A stretch of 64,000 nt of DNA from an uncultured Prevotella sp. Its GTDB lineage: Bacteria > Bacteroidota > Bacteroidia > Bacteroidales > Bacteroidaceae. Made by a program: the position numbers and the translations under genes. A model generated the notes under the pieces. It saw only the letters and a program-made list of their open reading frames with translations. It searched no databases and was not told where the DNA came from. Shown here piece by piece: positions 18,355 through 25,621 of the stretch. Numbering within the stretch: position 1 is the first letter of the stretch; every line of letters starts with the position of its first letter. The stretch covers positions 85,290-149,289 of the forward strand of contig CAKPYB010000002.1 of the NCBI GenBank assembly GCA_934202525.1, written 5' to 3'.

Positions 18355-18362
18355 TAACTTTG
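18355..18362 (+). promoter_or_regulatory. -7 promoter element of the AICAR formyltransferase gene
   Basis: TAACTTTG lies 31 bases before the ATG at 18393. Confidence 0.6.
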
Positions 18363-18392
18363 CGCCAAATTCCAAAATACATTTCTTAGAAG

Positions 18393-19577
18393 ATGAAAGA
18401 ATTAGCACTTAAGTACGGATGTAATCCAAATCAGAAACCTTCTCGCATCTATATGGATGACGGAAGGGAACTTCCTATCGAAGTGATCAACGGCCGTCCT
18501 GGCTACATCAACTTCCTGGATGCCTTCAACTCTTGGCAATTGGTCAAGGAACTCAAGGCTGCTACAGGAATGCCTGCTGCCGCTAGTTTCAAACACGTTT
18601 CTCCTGCCGGTGCAGCTATCGGCTTGCCTCTGAGCGACACATTGAAGAAGATTTACTTCGTTGATGATGTCAACTTTGAGCTCTCTCCATTGGCTTGTGC
18701 CTATGCACGTGCCCGTGGTGCTGACCGCATGTGCTCTTATGGCGACTTTGTTGCGCTGAGCGATGTATGCGACGAGGCTACAGCCCTCCTCATCAAGCGT
18801 GAGGTGAGCGATGGTGTCATTGCTCCTGGCTATACACCTGAGGCTATCGAGGTTCTGAAGGAGAAGCGCAAGGGTACCTACTGCGTTATCAAGATTGATC
18901 CTGACTATGTGCCAGCTCCTATCGAGCGCAAGCAGGTGTTTGGTGTTACCTTCGAACAGGGACGCAACGAGGTGAAGCTTGATGATCCTGCTCTCTTCGA
19001 AGATGTTCCTACCAAGAACAAGACTTTCACTCCTGAGGCTAAGCGCGATTTGATTATCTCGCTCATCACCCTGAAGTATACTCAGAGTAACTCTGTATGC
19101 TATGTAAAGGATGGTCAGGCTATCGGTATCGGTGCCGGTCAGCAGAGCCGTATCCACTGTACCCGTCTGGCTGGTTCTAAGGCTGATGAGTGGTGGTTGC
19201 GCCAGTGTCCTAAGGTGATGAACTTGCCTTTCAAGGAGAAGATTCGTCGTGCCGACCGCGACAATACCATTAATGTCTACATCTCTGATGAGTGGGAGGA
19301 TGTATTGCAGGATGGTGTTTGGGAGCAGTTCTTCACTGAGAAGCCTGAGCCATTGACCCGCGAGGAGAAGAAGGCTTGGATTGCCCAGAACAAGGGTGTA
19401 TCTGTAGGTAGTGATGCTTTCTTCCCATTCGGCGACAATATTGAGCGTGCTCATAAGAGTGGTGTTGAATACATAGCAGAAGCAGGCGGTAGTATCCGTG
19501 ACGATCATGTTATTGATACCTGCGACAAGTACGGCATCGCTATGGCGTTTACTCACGTTCGCCTCTTCCATCACTAA
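18393..19577 (+). CDS. Stand-alone AICAR formyltransferase (PurH C-terminal type)
   Basis: Transfers a formyl group from 10-formyl-tetrahydrofolate to AICAR in purine synthesis. The 394 residues start directly with the transformylase fold (LKYGCNPNQKPSRIY; ASFKHVSPAGAAIG; YTQSNSVCYVKDGQAIGIGAGQQSR; SDAFFPFGDNIERA; GGSIRDDHVIDTCDKYGIAMAFT). The Lys-His pair in FKHVSPAG matches the catalytic KH of this family. The N-terminal MGS-like IMP cyclohydrolase domain of bifunctional PurH is absent. The genome may also carry full PurH elsewhere, making this an extra form. It stands alone with its own promoter. The long open frame on the opposite strand is a codon shadow. Confidence 0.9.
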   Translation: MKELALKYGCNPNQKPSRIYMDDGRELPIEVINGRPGYINFLDAFNSWQLVKELKAATGMPAAASFKHVSPAGAAIGLPLSDTLKKIYFVDDVNFELSPLACAYARARGADRMCSYGDFVALSDVCDEATALLIKREVSDGVIAPGYTPEAIEVLKEKRKGTYCVIKIDPDYVPAPIERKQVFGVTFEQGRNEVKLDDPALFEDVPTKNKTFTPEAKRDLIISLITLKYTQSNSVCYVKDGQAIGIGAGQQSRIHCTRLAGSKADEWWLRQCPKVMNLPFKEKIRRADRDNTINVYISDEWEDVLQDGVWEQFFTEKPEPLTREEKKAWIAQNKGVSVGSDAFFPFGDNIERAHKSGVEYIAEAGGSIRDDHVIDTCDKYGIAMAFTHVRLFHH

Positions 19578-19587
19578 ATTATTTTCA

Positions 19588-19678
19588 ATGTTAAATGTTA
19601 AGTGTTGAATGTTAAATTAGGCATCAACCCCAATATACATCCAAACAAGTTAACATTTAACATTTAACACTTAACATT
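19588..19678. repeat. Inverted pair of 7-bp repeat blocks
   Basis: Left block (19588-19619) has heptamers aatgtta, agtgttg; right block (19650-19678) carries the reverse-complement heptamers. Together they can form a long AT-rich hairpin after the formyltransferase gene. The left block ends in aattaggc, also seen after the repeats at 22621-22652. Confidence 0.8.
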
Positions 19679-19690
19679 ACAAATTTAGGT

Positions 19691-19891
19691 ATGAGCGACA
19701 TTGACGATATTATCATGGGCGGTATGGTCTTCAAAGGCGGTGGTGGTCCTAAGAAGGATGACGACGACAAGGTGAAGACCAAAGCCAAGAAGAAAAAGTA
19801 CATAACGGGTGCTCACGGTAGTGGCTCTGCCCGTCAGAAGGCAAAGTATCGCCAGCAGAGAGCCAATCGTAAATCCCAGAAGAAGAAATAA
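19691..19891 (+). CDS. Small very basic Gly/Lys-rich protein (66 aa)
   Basis: Unrecognised. It begins MSDIDDIIMGGMVFKGGGG and continues as a Lys/Arg-rich chain (KTKAKKKKYITGAHG ... RQKAKYRQQRANRKSQKKK) with no hydrophobic core, so it is likely disordered and may bind RNA or DNA. Evidence that it is a gene: clean frame, start 13 bases after the repeat block, and a strong hairpin terminator just downstream (19916-19953). It may be cotranscribed with the formyltransferase gene. Confidence 0.6.
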   Translation: MSDIDDIIMGGMVFKGGGGPKKDDDDKVKTKAKKKKYITGAHGSGSARQKAKYRQQRANRKSQKKK

Positions 19892-19915
19892 TACTTCTCT
19901 ATCATAAATACATGT

Positions 19916-19960
19916 TTCGCCCGTGTGCTGTATGCTAACAGCGCACGGGCGAACTGTTTT
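19916..19960 (+). terminator. Terminator after the 66-aa gene
   Basis: Ten-bp GC-rich stem TTCGCCCGTG (19916-19925)/CACGGGCGAA (19944-19953) followed by ctgtttt. Confidence 0.7.
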
Positions 19961-20018
19961 CTGATAGCGGGAGCCATGAATAGAGTACTGGCAAGCGAAA
20001 GACAGGATACTGGTATTC

Positions 20019-20066
20019 GAAGAACAGCCCACTAGCTACATAGACGCCAGTGGGCTGTTCTTCTTA
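20019..20066. terminator. Strong bidirectional-type hairpin
   Basis: Perfect 15-bp stem GAAGAACAGCCCACT (20019-20033) with AGTGGGCTGTTCTTC (20049-20063). Flanks are only moderately T-rich (cttctt), so termination is likely but not certain. Confidence 0.6.
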
Positions 20067-20119
20067 AACAGTCACCAAAATCCAAAGGAAAAGCGGCAGA
20101 AGTAACGGACATCGAAAAA

Positions 20120-20423
20120 CTCTTCACTCTTCACCTTTTCTTCGGGAACCCCTGTGTTTATCGGGGTTTCAAGGGGTGAAGAGTTTCTCCTGACTCTTCA
20201 CCCACTCTTCACCACTCTTCACCCGGACAGCCTCAAGCAAGTTTGCGTTTCTCCCACCGGTCCTTTTAGCGGATTACAAATCCGCCGAAACAGAAACTGA
20301 TTGGAGCCGAAACGGCTAGGGTGAAGAGTGGTGAAGAGTGGGTGAAGAGTGCCCAAACACTCTTCACCCCTCGAAATGCCGATAAACACTAGGGTTTCCG
20401 GCCGAAAGGTGAAGAGTGAAGAG
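20120..20423. repeat. Large imperfect palindrome with 105-base arms
   Basis: The left arm (20120-20224) and right arm (20319-20423) are near-complementary along their whole length. Both contain repeated ctcttca heptamers (or complement), a gataaacac core and the same order of blocks. The 94-base centre contains a smaller hairpin (gcggatt ... aatccgc, about 20269-20285). This could be a structured RNA or a MITE-like element; no terminal coding gene or clear target duplication was seen. Confidence 0.8.
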
Positions 20424-20431
20424 TAAAACGG

Positions 20432-21634
20432 CTATCGGTTCTTTACACTCTTGACGCCCCTGCCCTTCGTTAGATGAAGGGTTACAGGCTTCAATTGATG
20501 CTTGCCGTGGTCATAAATGATGGCTGGGTCCAGTCGTCTGCCTCCAAAGCTAACCTCGAAATGGAGATGCTCTGTGGTTGCTCTACCGGTACGGCCCGTC
20601 AAGCCGATTACCTGACCAGCCTTTACCTTATCGCCCTTCTTCACCTTGTTCCTACTCTGATGACTGTAGAGCGTCTCGAAACCATAAGCATGCCTGATAC
20701 GGATGCAGTTGCCGTAACCATAGAAGGGTCCTGATGCAACGACCGTACCGTCAAAGGCAGCCACAATCTCATCATTCGGGCACGTCTTGAGGTCAACCCC
20801 CGAATGGCGGCGCTTGCCACCATAAGGACTGATTACCTTGGCACCCGGCAAAGGATAAGCCCAGGCTGTCTTTTCTATCTTCTCCAAATCAAGCTCGAAA
20901 GTATTGGTAATGGTAAACGGATCGTTAACCTCATCAGGGTCGAGCGTCATTCCATCTCCTATTCTACCCTTTTTCTTGCCAGATGCCTCCTTGTCAGCCT
21001 CAGCATTTCTTCCTACAGAAGAATCCTTGCCACCGATAACCGAAGCGATGACACGGGCACCATGCTTGCGGAACTGCACGGTCTGGCGGCGCAACTTATG
21101 CGATTTCAACTCTATAAAAGTTTCCGGATTCAACCTACCGCCATTCACCATGATAGAGAAGTCGCAATAAGTTTCACCCTCCTTAGAGCCTACAATGGCA
21201 ATCGTCTGTCCGGCATCTACATGCTGTCCTACCTTAACCAGGTTCTCGGCATTGTTGGCATAAACGGTTTCCAGACCGCAATCGTGGCGCACCACGATGA
21301 CATTACCCATTGATTCCGACTTTCTGGAAAGTCGCACATAACCTTCGAGCATCGCCTTGACAGCATCGCCTTTAGAGGTAGAGATACGCAACACATTGTT
21401 GTTCTGAAGCGCTGCTTTGCCCACAGGAAGCGGGAAGGAATATTCCTTAGCTCGGAATATCTCAAAGTCTACATTAAATGCCTGACTCTGGGCAAAGAGA
21501 CCGGGTGTTGCAATACTCACCTGCTGCTGTTCGGCTGCCGTGAATACATTTTTAGCGGGCATAAAACTGCTCAGCGAGAACACCATGAGTCCTGCCACAG
21601 CCAATAGCCGCAATCCTTTTTTCATTCTTTTCAT
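20432..21634 (-). CDS. Secreted M23 (LytM-type) protein with two peptidase-like domains
   Basis: Exported cell-wall protein of 400 residues. After a signal peptide (ending SSFMPAKN) comes a first LytM-like domain (about 60-175) with GNVIVVRHDCGLETVYANN but without the HxxxD and HLH zinc motifs, then a linker rich in charged residues and a second LytM domain (about 265-380) with HSGVDLKTCPN, GNCIRIRHAYGFETLYSH and HLHFEVS, the zinc and catalytic residues of an active M23 metallopeptidase. I infer that the second domain cuts peptidoglycan cross-links and the first is a degenerate regulatory or binding copy. Single gene; the upstream pgeF gene ends in its own terminator. Confidence 0.88.
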   Translation of the reverse strand: MKRMKKGLRLLAVAGLMVFSLSSFMPAKNVFTAAEQQQVSIATPGLFAQSQAFNVDFEIFRAKEYSFPLPVGKAALQNNNVLRISTSKGDAVKAMLEGYVRLSRKSESMGNVIVVRHDCGLETVYANNAENLVKVGQHVDAGQTIAIVGSKEGETYCDFSIMVNGGRLNPETFIELKSHKLRRQTVQFRKHGARVIASVIGGKDSSVGRNAEADKEASGKKKGRIGDGMTLDPDEVNDPFTITNTFELDLEKIEKTAWAYPLPGAKVISPYGGKRRHSGVDLKTCPNDEIVAAFDGTVVASGPFYGYGNCIRIRHAYGFETLYSHQSRNKVKKGDKVKAGQVIGLTGRTGRATTEHLHFEVSFGGRRLDPAIIYDHGKHQLKPVTLHLTKGRGVKSVKNR

Positions 21635-21686
21635 TATTTACTTTTTCTTTCTGATTTTCAAAATATTCTATAAACTATTAACTGAA

Positions 21687-21745
21687 AAACATCCATTTCT
21701 CCCTCTCCGTTCTTACAGAAAAGGAAAAATGGATGTTATCTTGAA
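21687..21745 (-). terminator. Terminator after pgeF
   Basis: On the minus strand AACATCCATTT pairs with AAATGGATGTT followed by TTTC. It separates pgeF from the M23 gene. Confidence 0.7.
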
Positions 21746-21778
21746 AACTATCTGATACTTACCTGTGCGACCAGGCTT

Positions 21779-22618
21779 TTACTTCAACAAGATGCCTGTG
21801 AAGATTCTGCCGCTCTCGATACCCAGCTTTCTGGCAGAGAAATACTCATCACTATGGGCAAAGGTACAGATGCCACAATCCTGGATATTCTCTTCGGCTA
21901 CACCACAATGCAGAAGAATCTGTTTGTTGCAGAGCGGAAGATTGAGATGCCATTTCAGCGGCTGCACGATATTACCCTCAGCAGCCAGGCGCTCACGCTC
22001 AGCAGGATCAACCGAGAAGGCGGCATTAGGACGCTGTTCGGCAATCTCTTCCATAGGGAAAGCTGCCTGCTCGAACGCCTCGTAAACCTCATCGCCCACC
22101 TCGAAATGGTCGAGCGAAATGCCCGGACCTATCACCGCCTTCAACTTCTTCGGGTCGGTATGATAGGTAAACGCCATCTCCTGAATGGTTTTATGCACGA
22201 TGCGAGCCAGCGTACCACGCCAGCCAGCATGGATGGCAGCCACAGCATGATGCTCCTCATCATAAAGAAGCACAGGGATGCAATCGGCAGTAGAAACACC
22301 GATACATACACCTTTCTGGTCAGTCATCACGGCATCTACACCTTCGAGCACCATCTTGCGGATATTCTCAGGCATGGTGAGAAACTCACCGGCAATATTG
22401 CGCACCTCTACTCCATGTACCTGATGGGGCATGATGATATGGTCGGTAGTGATGCCGAGCTCAGCTGCCAGACGCTTGCGGTTCTCGGCAACATGCTCGG
22501 CGAAATCGCCGCAATATTCGTTGATATTGAATTCGCTATAGTTGCCCTGGCTCACTCCGCCCTTGCGGGTTGTAGAGAAAGCCATGACACCTGGAGCTAC
22601 CTGATATTCTTTGATCAT
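21779..22618 (-). CDS. pgeF: PgeF/YfiH-family (laccase-fold) protein
   Basis: Family of multicopper-oxidase-named but copper-independent purine nucleoside/peptidoglycan-editing enzymes (YfiH, PgeF, LACC1). The 279 residues carry the conserved metal and catalytic residues: MPHQVHGVEV (His), STADCIPVLL (Cys), AAIHAGWRGT (His) and IGPGISLDHFEVG. N-terminal FSTTRKGGVSQG is typical. In E. coli PgeF removes wrong muropeptide precursors; here the role is inferred from family. Followed on the same strand by the M23 peptidase gene and preceded by obgE across a block of 7-bp repeats. Confidence 0.92.
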   Translation of the reverse strand: MIKEYQVAPGVMAFSTTRKGGVSQGNYSEFNINEYCGDFAEHVAENRKRLAAELGITTDHIIMPHQVHGVEVRNIAGEFLTMPENIRKMVLEGVDAVMTDQKGVCIGVSTADCIPVLLYDEEHHAVAAIHAGWRGTLARIVHKTIQEMAFTYHTDPKKLKAVIGPGISLDHFEVGDEVYEAFEQAAFPMEEIAEQRPNAAFSVDPAERERLAAEGNIVQPLKWHLNLPLCNKQILLHCGVAEENIQDCGICTFAHSDEYFSARKLGIESGRIFTGILLK

Positions 22619-22620
22619 TT

Positions 22621-22710
22621 AATGTTAAGTGTTAAATGTTAAGTGTTAAATTAGGCTTGCGCCCACGAAACAAATGAATTCTTCACTCTTCGTTCTTCAC
22701 TCTTCACTTA
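22621..22710. repeat. Two blocks of 7-bp repeats between obgE and pgeF
   Basis: Block one (22621-22652): aatgtta, agtgtta alternating, ending aattaggc. Block two (about 22679-22710): ttcttca, ctcttcg, ctcttca, the same heptamer as in the palindrome at 20120-20423. Confidence 0.75.
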
Positions 22711-22713
22711 ATT

Positions 22714-23874
22714 CTACTCGTATTCGAAATCATCAAGGTCGTCAACATCCTCGATTTCATCCTCATCAATATATTCTACTACATCCTCGCCCTCTGCAGC
22801 CAGTTCCTGCTGGAAGCGAGACATATCCTTGTCACGGTGAACAAGCGTATCTTCGGCAGTAATCTCCTGAAGCTTGTTGCTCTCAGAATTGAGTTCCTTC
22901 CAGAGCACGTCCTTCAGTTCCTGGATACCCTGTCCGGTAACAGACGAGATGAAGACCACCGGAAGATCGGTAGGCAAAGTTTCCTTGAGCATTTCAATCA
23001 GTTCTTCGTCGAGCAGATCGCACTTGGTGATAGCCAGCACGCGATGCTTGTCGAGCATCTCTGGATTGAAGTTCTTCAGTTCGCCCAGCAATACTTCATA
23101 TTCTTTCTTGATGTCGTCAGTATCGCCCGGAACCATGAAGAGCAGCAGAGAGTTGCGCTCAATATGGCGGAGGAATCGCAAGCCCAAACCTTTTCCTTCG
23201 CTCGCACCCTCGATGATGCCAGGAATATCAGCCATGACAAAACTCTGGTGATCGCGATAATCTACGATACCCAGCGATGGTTCGAGCGTAGTAAACGGAT
23301 AGTTTGCAATCTTAGGACGGGCACTTGATACGGCACTCAGTAAAGTTGACTTACCGGCATTAGGAAAACCTACCAGACCTACATCGGCAAGGAGTTTGAG
23401 CTCCATGATGATGGTCATCTCCTGCATAGGTTCGCCCGGCTGTGCATAGCGAGGAGCCTGGTTGGTAGAGGTACGGAACTGGAAGTTGCCCAATCCACCA
23501 CGACCGCCCTTGAGGAGCAGAACTTCCTGCCCGTCATAAGCCACATCGCATACAAACTTGCCTGTTTCGGCATTATACACCACGGTACCGCAAGGCACAT
23601 CGATATAAATATCCTTGCCATCGGTTCCATGACACTTATCACGGCCACCGTTTCCACCATGCTCGGCGAAGAAGTGGCGCTGATACTTGAGGTGCAGCAA
23701 CGTCCAGTAGTTATGGTTGCCGCGGAGATAGATGCTTCCTCCACGTCCGCCGTCGCCACCGTCAGGACCGCCGTTAGGCTGGTACTTTACGTGGCGCAGG
23801 TGCATGGAGCCCTTGCCACCCTTACCAGAGCGGCATTGTATCTTTACGTAGTCTACGAAATTGGATTCAGCCAT
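22714..23874 (-). CDS. obgE: Obg-family GTPase
   Basis: Essential GTPase that acts in late 50S ribosome assembly. The glycine-rich Obg fold ([31 protein letters not shown] at the start) spans about residues 1-160, followed by the G domain with GFPNAGKST (P-loop), DIPGI, TKCD and SSVTGQG. The C-terminal tail is acidic ([20 protein letters not shown] region), as in Bacteroidota Obg proteins, without the OCT domain of some Firmicutes. It lies downstream of adk, with a hairpin between them. Confidence 0.97.
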   Translation of the reverse strand: MAESNFVDYVKIQCRSGKGGKGSMHLRHVKYQPNGGPDGGDGGRGGSIYLRGNHNYWTLLHLKYQRHFFAEHGGNGGRDKCHGTDGKDIYIDVPCGTVVYNAETGKFVCDVAYDGQEVLLLKGGRGGLGNFQFRTSTNQAPRYAQPGEPMQEMTIIMELKLLADVGLVGFPNAGKSTLLSAVSSARPKIANYPFTTLEPSLGIVDYRDHQSFVMADIPGIIEGASEGKGLGLRFLRHIERNSLLLFMVPGDTDDIKKEYEVLLGELKNFNPEMLDKHRVLAITKCDLLDEELIEMLKETLPTDLPVVFISSVTGQGIQELKDVLWKELNSESNKLQEITAEDTLVHRDKDMSRFQQELAAEGEDVVEYIDEDEIEDVDDLDDFEYE

Positions 23875-23904
23875 TTATTCTTTTCTTTTTATTTAATGAA
23901 TAAA

Positions 23905-23935
23905 TCTTCCCCACCATAGCGGGGAAGATTCTTTA
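23905..23935 (-). terminator. Terminator between adk and obgE
   Basis: AATCTTCCCC pairs with GGGGAAGATT around a short loop, followed on the minus strand by TTATTC. Confidence 0.7.
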
Positions 23936-23941
23936 TCTTGA

Positions 23942-24514
23942 TTACAAGTTGTCGATTACATTGCAAACACGAGCGAAGATCTCATCTACAGTACCGAGAC
24001 CCTCGATGTGGTGATGAATGCCTTCCTTCTCATACCAGTCGATGAGCGGAGCAGTCTGTGTATGATAAACATTGAGACGCTTCTTGATAGTCTCCTCGTT
24101 ATCATCAGAACGGCCGCTTTCCTTACCGCGGTTAATCAGGCGAGCCATCAGCTCATCCTCAGGAACAGCCAACTCAATCATCGCAGCAATCTTATGACCA
24201 CGCTCAGAAAGCATCTTCTTCAGAGCCTCAGCCTGTGGAGTGGTACGTGGGAAGCCGTCGAAGATTACACCAGCGTGATCCTTACCGAAGCTATCGTATA
24301 CACTTGCGAGGATGTCAATCATCAACTCGTCTGGAATCAACTGACCATTGTCGATATAACCCTTAGCTGTCTTACCAAGTTCTGTACCGTTCTTGATTTC
24401 GTTACGAAGTACGTCACCTGTAGAAATGTGACCGAGACCATACTTCTCGATCATCTTGTCGCTCTGTGTGCCTTTACCTGCACCTGGAGCGCCGAAAATT
24501 ACGATATTTTTCAT
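23942..24514 (-). CDS. adk: Adenylate kinase
   Basis: Interconverts ATP + AMP and 2 ADP. The 190 residues show the P-loop GAPGAGKGTQ, the AMP-binding LSTGDVLR-like HISTGDVLRNEI, FDGFPRTTPQAE and the LID-region Arg in RLINRGKESGRSDDNEETIKKRL. It is the short-LID form (no zinc fingers), common in Bacteroidota. It follows two tiny membrane protein genes and hpt on the same strand. Confidence 0.97.
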   Translation of the reverse strand: MKNIVIFGAPGAGKGTQSDKMIEKYGLGHISTGDVLRNEIKNGTELGKTAKGYIDNGQLIPDELMIDILASVYDSFGKDHAGVIFDGFPRTTPQAEALKKMLSERGHKIAAMIELAVPEDELMARLINRGKESGRSDDNEETIKKRLNVYHTQTAPLIDWYEKEGIHHHIEGLGTVDEIFARVCNVIDNL

Positions 24515-24558
24515 TTTTACCTTAATATATATATAAAATATTTATGTTGTGTCAGAAA

Positions 24559-24660
24559 CTAATATTCATTCATCCATTTCTGTCCCCAAGGAGACAAAAG
24601 TATGGCTATAGTAACACCAAAGAAAACGGCAAACATGCCTAAAAAAATTAAAGTGTTCAT
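24559..24660 (-). CDS. 33-residue single-pass membrane peptide
   Basis: Too short for ordinary gene calling. It reads MNTLIFLGMFAVFFGVTIA then ILLSPWGQKWMNEY: one hydrophobic helix and a short polar tail. Two bases separate its ATG from the stop of the 80-residue membrane protein, and the GGAGG inside the last codons of that gene is at the right distance to be its ribosome-binding site. This translational coupling supports it as real. Function unknown; it may partner the 80-residue protein. Confidence 0.6.
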   Translation of the reverse strand: MNTLIFLGMFAVFFGVTIAILLSPWGQKWMNEY

Positions 24661-24662
24661 AC

Positions 24663-24905
24663 TTACATCCTCCTATTTTTATTATTAAACTTATTATATT
24701 TTTTACGCTTTGCTTCTTTTTCTTTCTTACCTTTCTTATCAAAATACAGAGCGGCCCCGAAAAGTCCCGCTGCCAAGATAAAGCTTACCAGATAAATAAG
24801 CCAATGCAGTTCTTCCCCCATATCTCCAACAAAAGTCGTAATAAACGTAGCAGTTATAAGATATTTGGAAATATCAAGAAAATAATCACTCAGTTTCTCC
24901 CACAT
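24663..24905 (-). CDS. Small two-helix membrane protein (80 aa)
   Basis: Unrecognised by function; similar in style to DUF6722-like small Bacteroidota proteins (uncertain). Two transmembrane helices (about 15-30 and 35-55) followed by a very basic tail (KKGKKEKEAKRKKYNKFNNKNRRM). A strong Shine-Dalgarno, AGGAGGTGAAAC, precedes the ATG, unusual in Bacteroidota. It lies 10 bases after hpt and is followed at once by the 33-residue gene, so the three are one transcript. Confidence 0.75.
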   Translation of the reverse strand: MWEKLSDYFLDISKYLITATFITTFVGDMGEELHWLIYLVSFILAAGLFGAALYFDKKGKKEKEAKRKKYNKFNNKNRRM

Positions 24906-24915
24906 GTTTCACCTC

Positions 24916-25455
24916 CTATTCTTCTACAATCGTGTAGATATCGCGGAGATTTCTGCCTTCCTGATCATAATCCAATCCATATCCAACGATAAAATCGTTA
25001 GGGATTTCCATGACGGTATAGTTGATATCCAGGTCAACCTTCAGATTGCCCGGTTTCACGAGGAGCGAACAAATTTCGATGCTGGCAGGATTTTTCTTCT
25101 TCAGTTCATCTATCATGTGAACCATGGTAAAGCCTGAGTCTACGATGTCTTCAATGATAATCACATCTCGGCCTTCCAAATCCTGGTTGATGCCCATAAG
25201 AGTCTTCATACTGCCCGTTGAGCTTGTACCTTCGTAAGAAGCATACTTCACAAAAGATATTTCGCTAGGTATCGTAATCATTCGCATCAAATCGGCAGCG
25301 AAGATAAACGCACCATTCAACACTGCCAGGAAGACAGGTTTCTTTCCTGCATAATCCTGGTTGATACGGTCGGCTACGACCTGTACTTTCTTCAGAATCT
25401 CAGCCTCAGGAATCGATGTCTTGAAGCTCTTATCCTTGATCTTTACTATGCTCAT
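24916..25455 (-). CDS. hpt: Hypoxanthine phosphoribosyltransferase
   Basis: Purine salvage enzyme making IMP or GMP from the base and PRPP. The 179 residues contain the PRPP motif VIIIEDIVDSGFTM (two acidic residues then DSG), the N-terminal Lys-rich catalytic loop region AVLNGAFIFAADL and the C-terminal FIVGYGLDYDQEGRNL base-binding segment. Its -7 box (TAATTTTG, 25482-25489) is on the minus strand. It is the first gene of a unit with the two small membrane proteins. Confidence 0.95.
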   Translation of the reverse strand: MSIVKIKDKSFKTSIPEAEILKKVQVVADRINQDYAGKKPVFLAVLNGAFIFAADLMRMITIPSEISFVKYASYEGTSSTGSMKTLMGINQDLEGRDVIIIEDIVDSGFTMVHMIDELKKKNPASIEICSLLVKPGNLKVDLDINYTVMEIPNDFIVGYGLDYDQEGRNLRDIYTIVEE

Positions 25456-25481
25456 AGTCTGTTCTATAATAATATTTTCTG

Positions 25482-25489
25482 CAAAATTA
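25482..25489 (-). promoter_or_regulatory. -7 promoter element of hpt
   Basis: The minus strand reads TAATTTTG, 27 bases before the start. Confidence 0.55.
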
Positions 25490-25532
25490 CGAAAAAAACA
25501 TGAAACTTCGTGCTTTCATCAACTATTTTTTG

Positions 25533-25540
25533 TACTTTTG
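25533..25540 (+). promoter_or_regulatory. -7 promoter element of nnr
   Basis: TACTTTTG, about 80 bases before the nnr ATG, on the plus strand of the divergent hpt-nnr spacer. Confidence 0.55.
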
Positions 25541-25621
25541 CATGAAAATAACCGTTTATCTGCATGAGTTGACAAATTATCACGACAGTTCGCGCAGATA
25601 ATACTAAGATTATCAGATAAT

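Larger units (their letters stand above)
19892..20431. other. 540-base gene-free region with two hairpins and a large palindrome
   Basis: It holds hairpin TTCGCCCGTG/CACGGGCGAA (19916-19953), a perfect 15-bp stem GAAGAACAGCCCACT/AGTGGGCTGTTCTTC (20019-20063) and the roughly 300-base palindrome described separately. No coding potential was seen. Confidence 0.7.

Noticed and set aside
18402..19574. 390-codon open frame opposite the AICAR formyltransferase gene
   Set aside because: It mirrors the whole sense gene, has no recognisable protein features or promoter, and arises from the codon bias of the real gene.
20019..20063. tRNA-like structure
   Set aside because: It is one perfect stem with a 15-base loop and no T-arm or anticodon arm.
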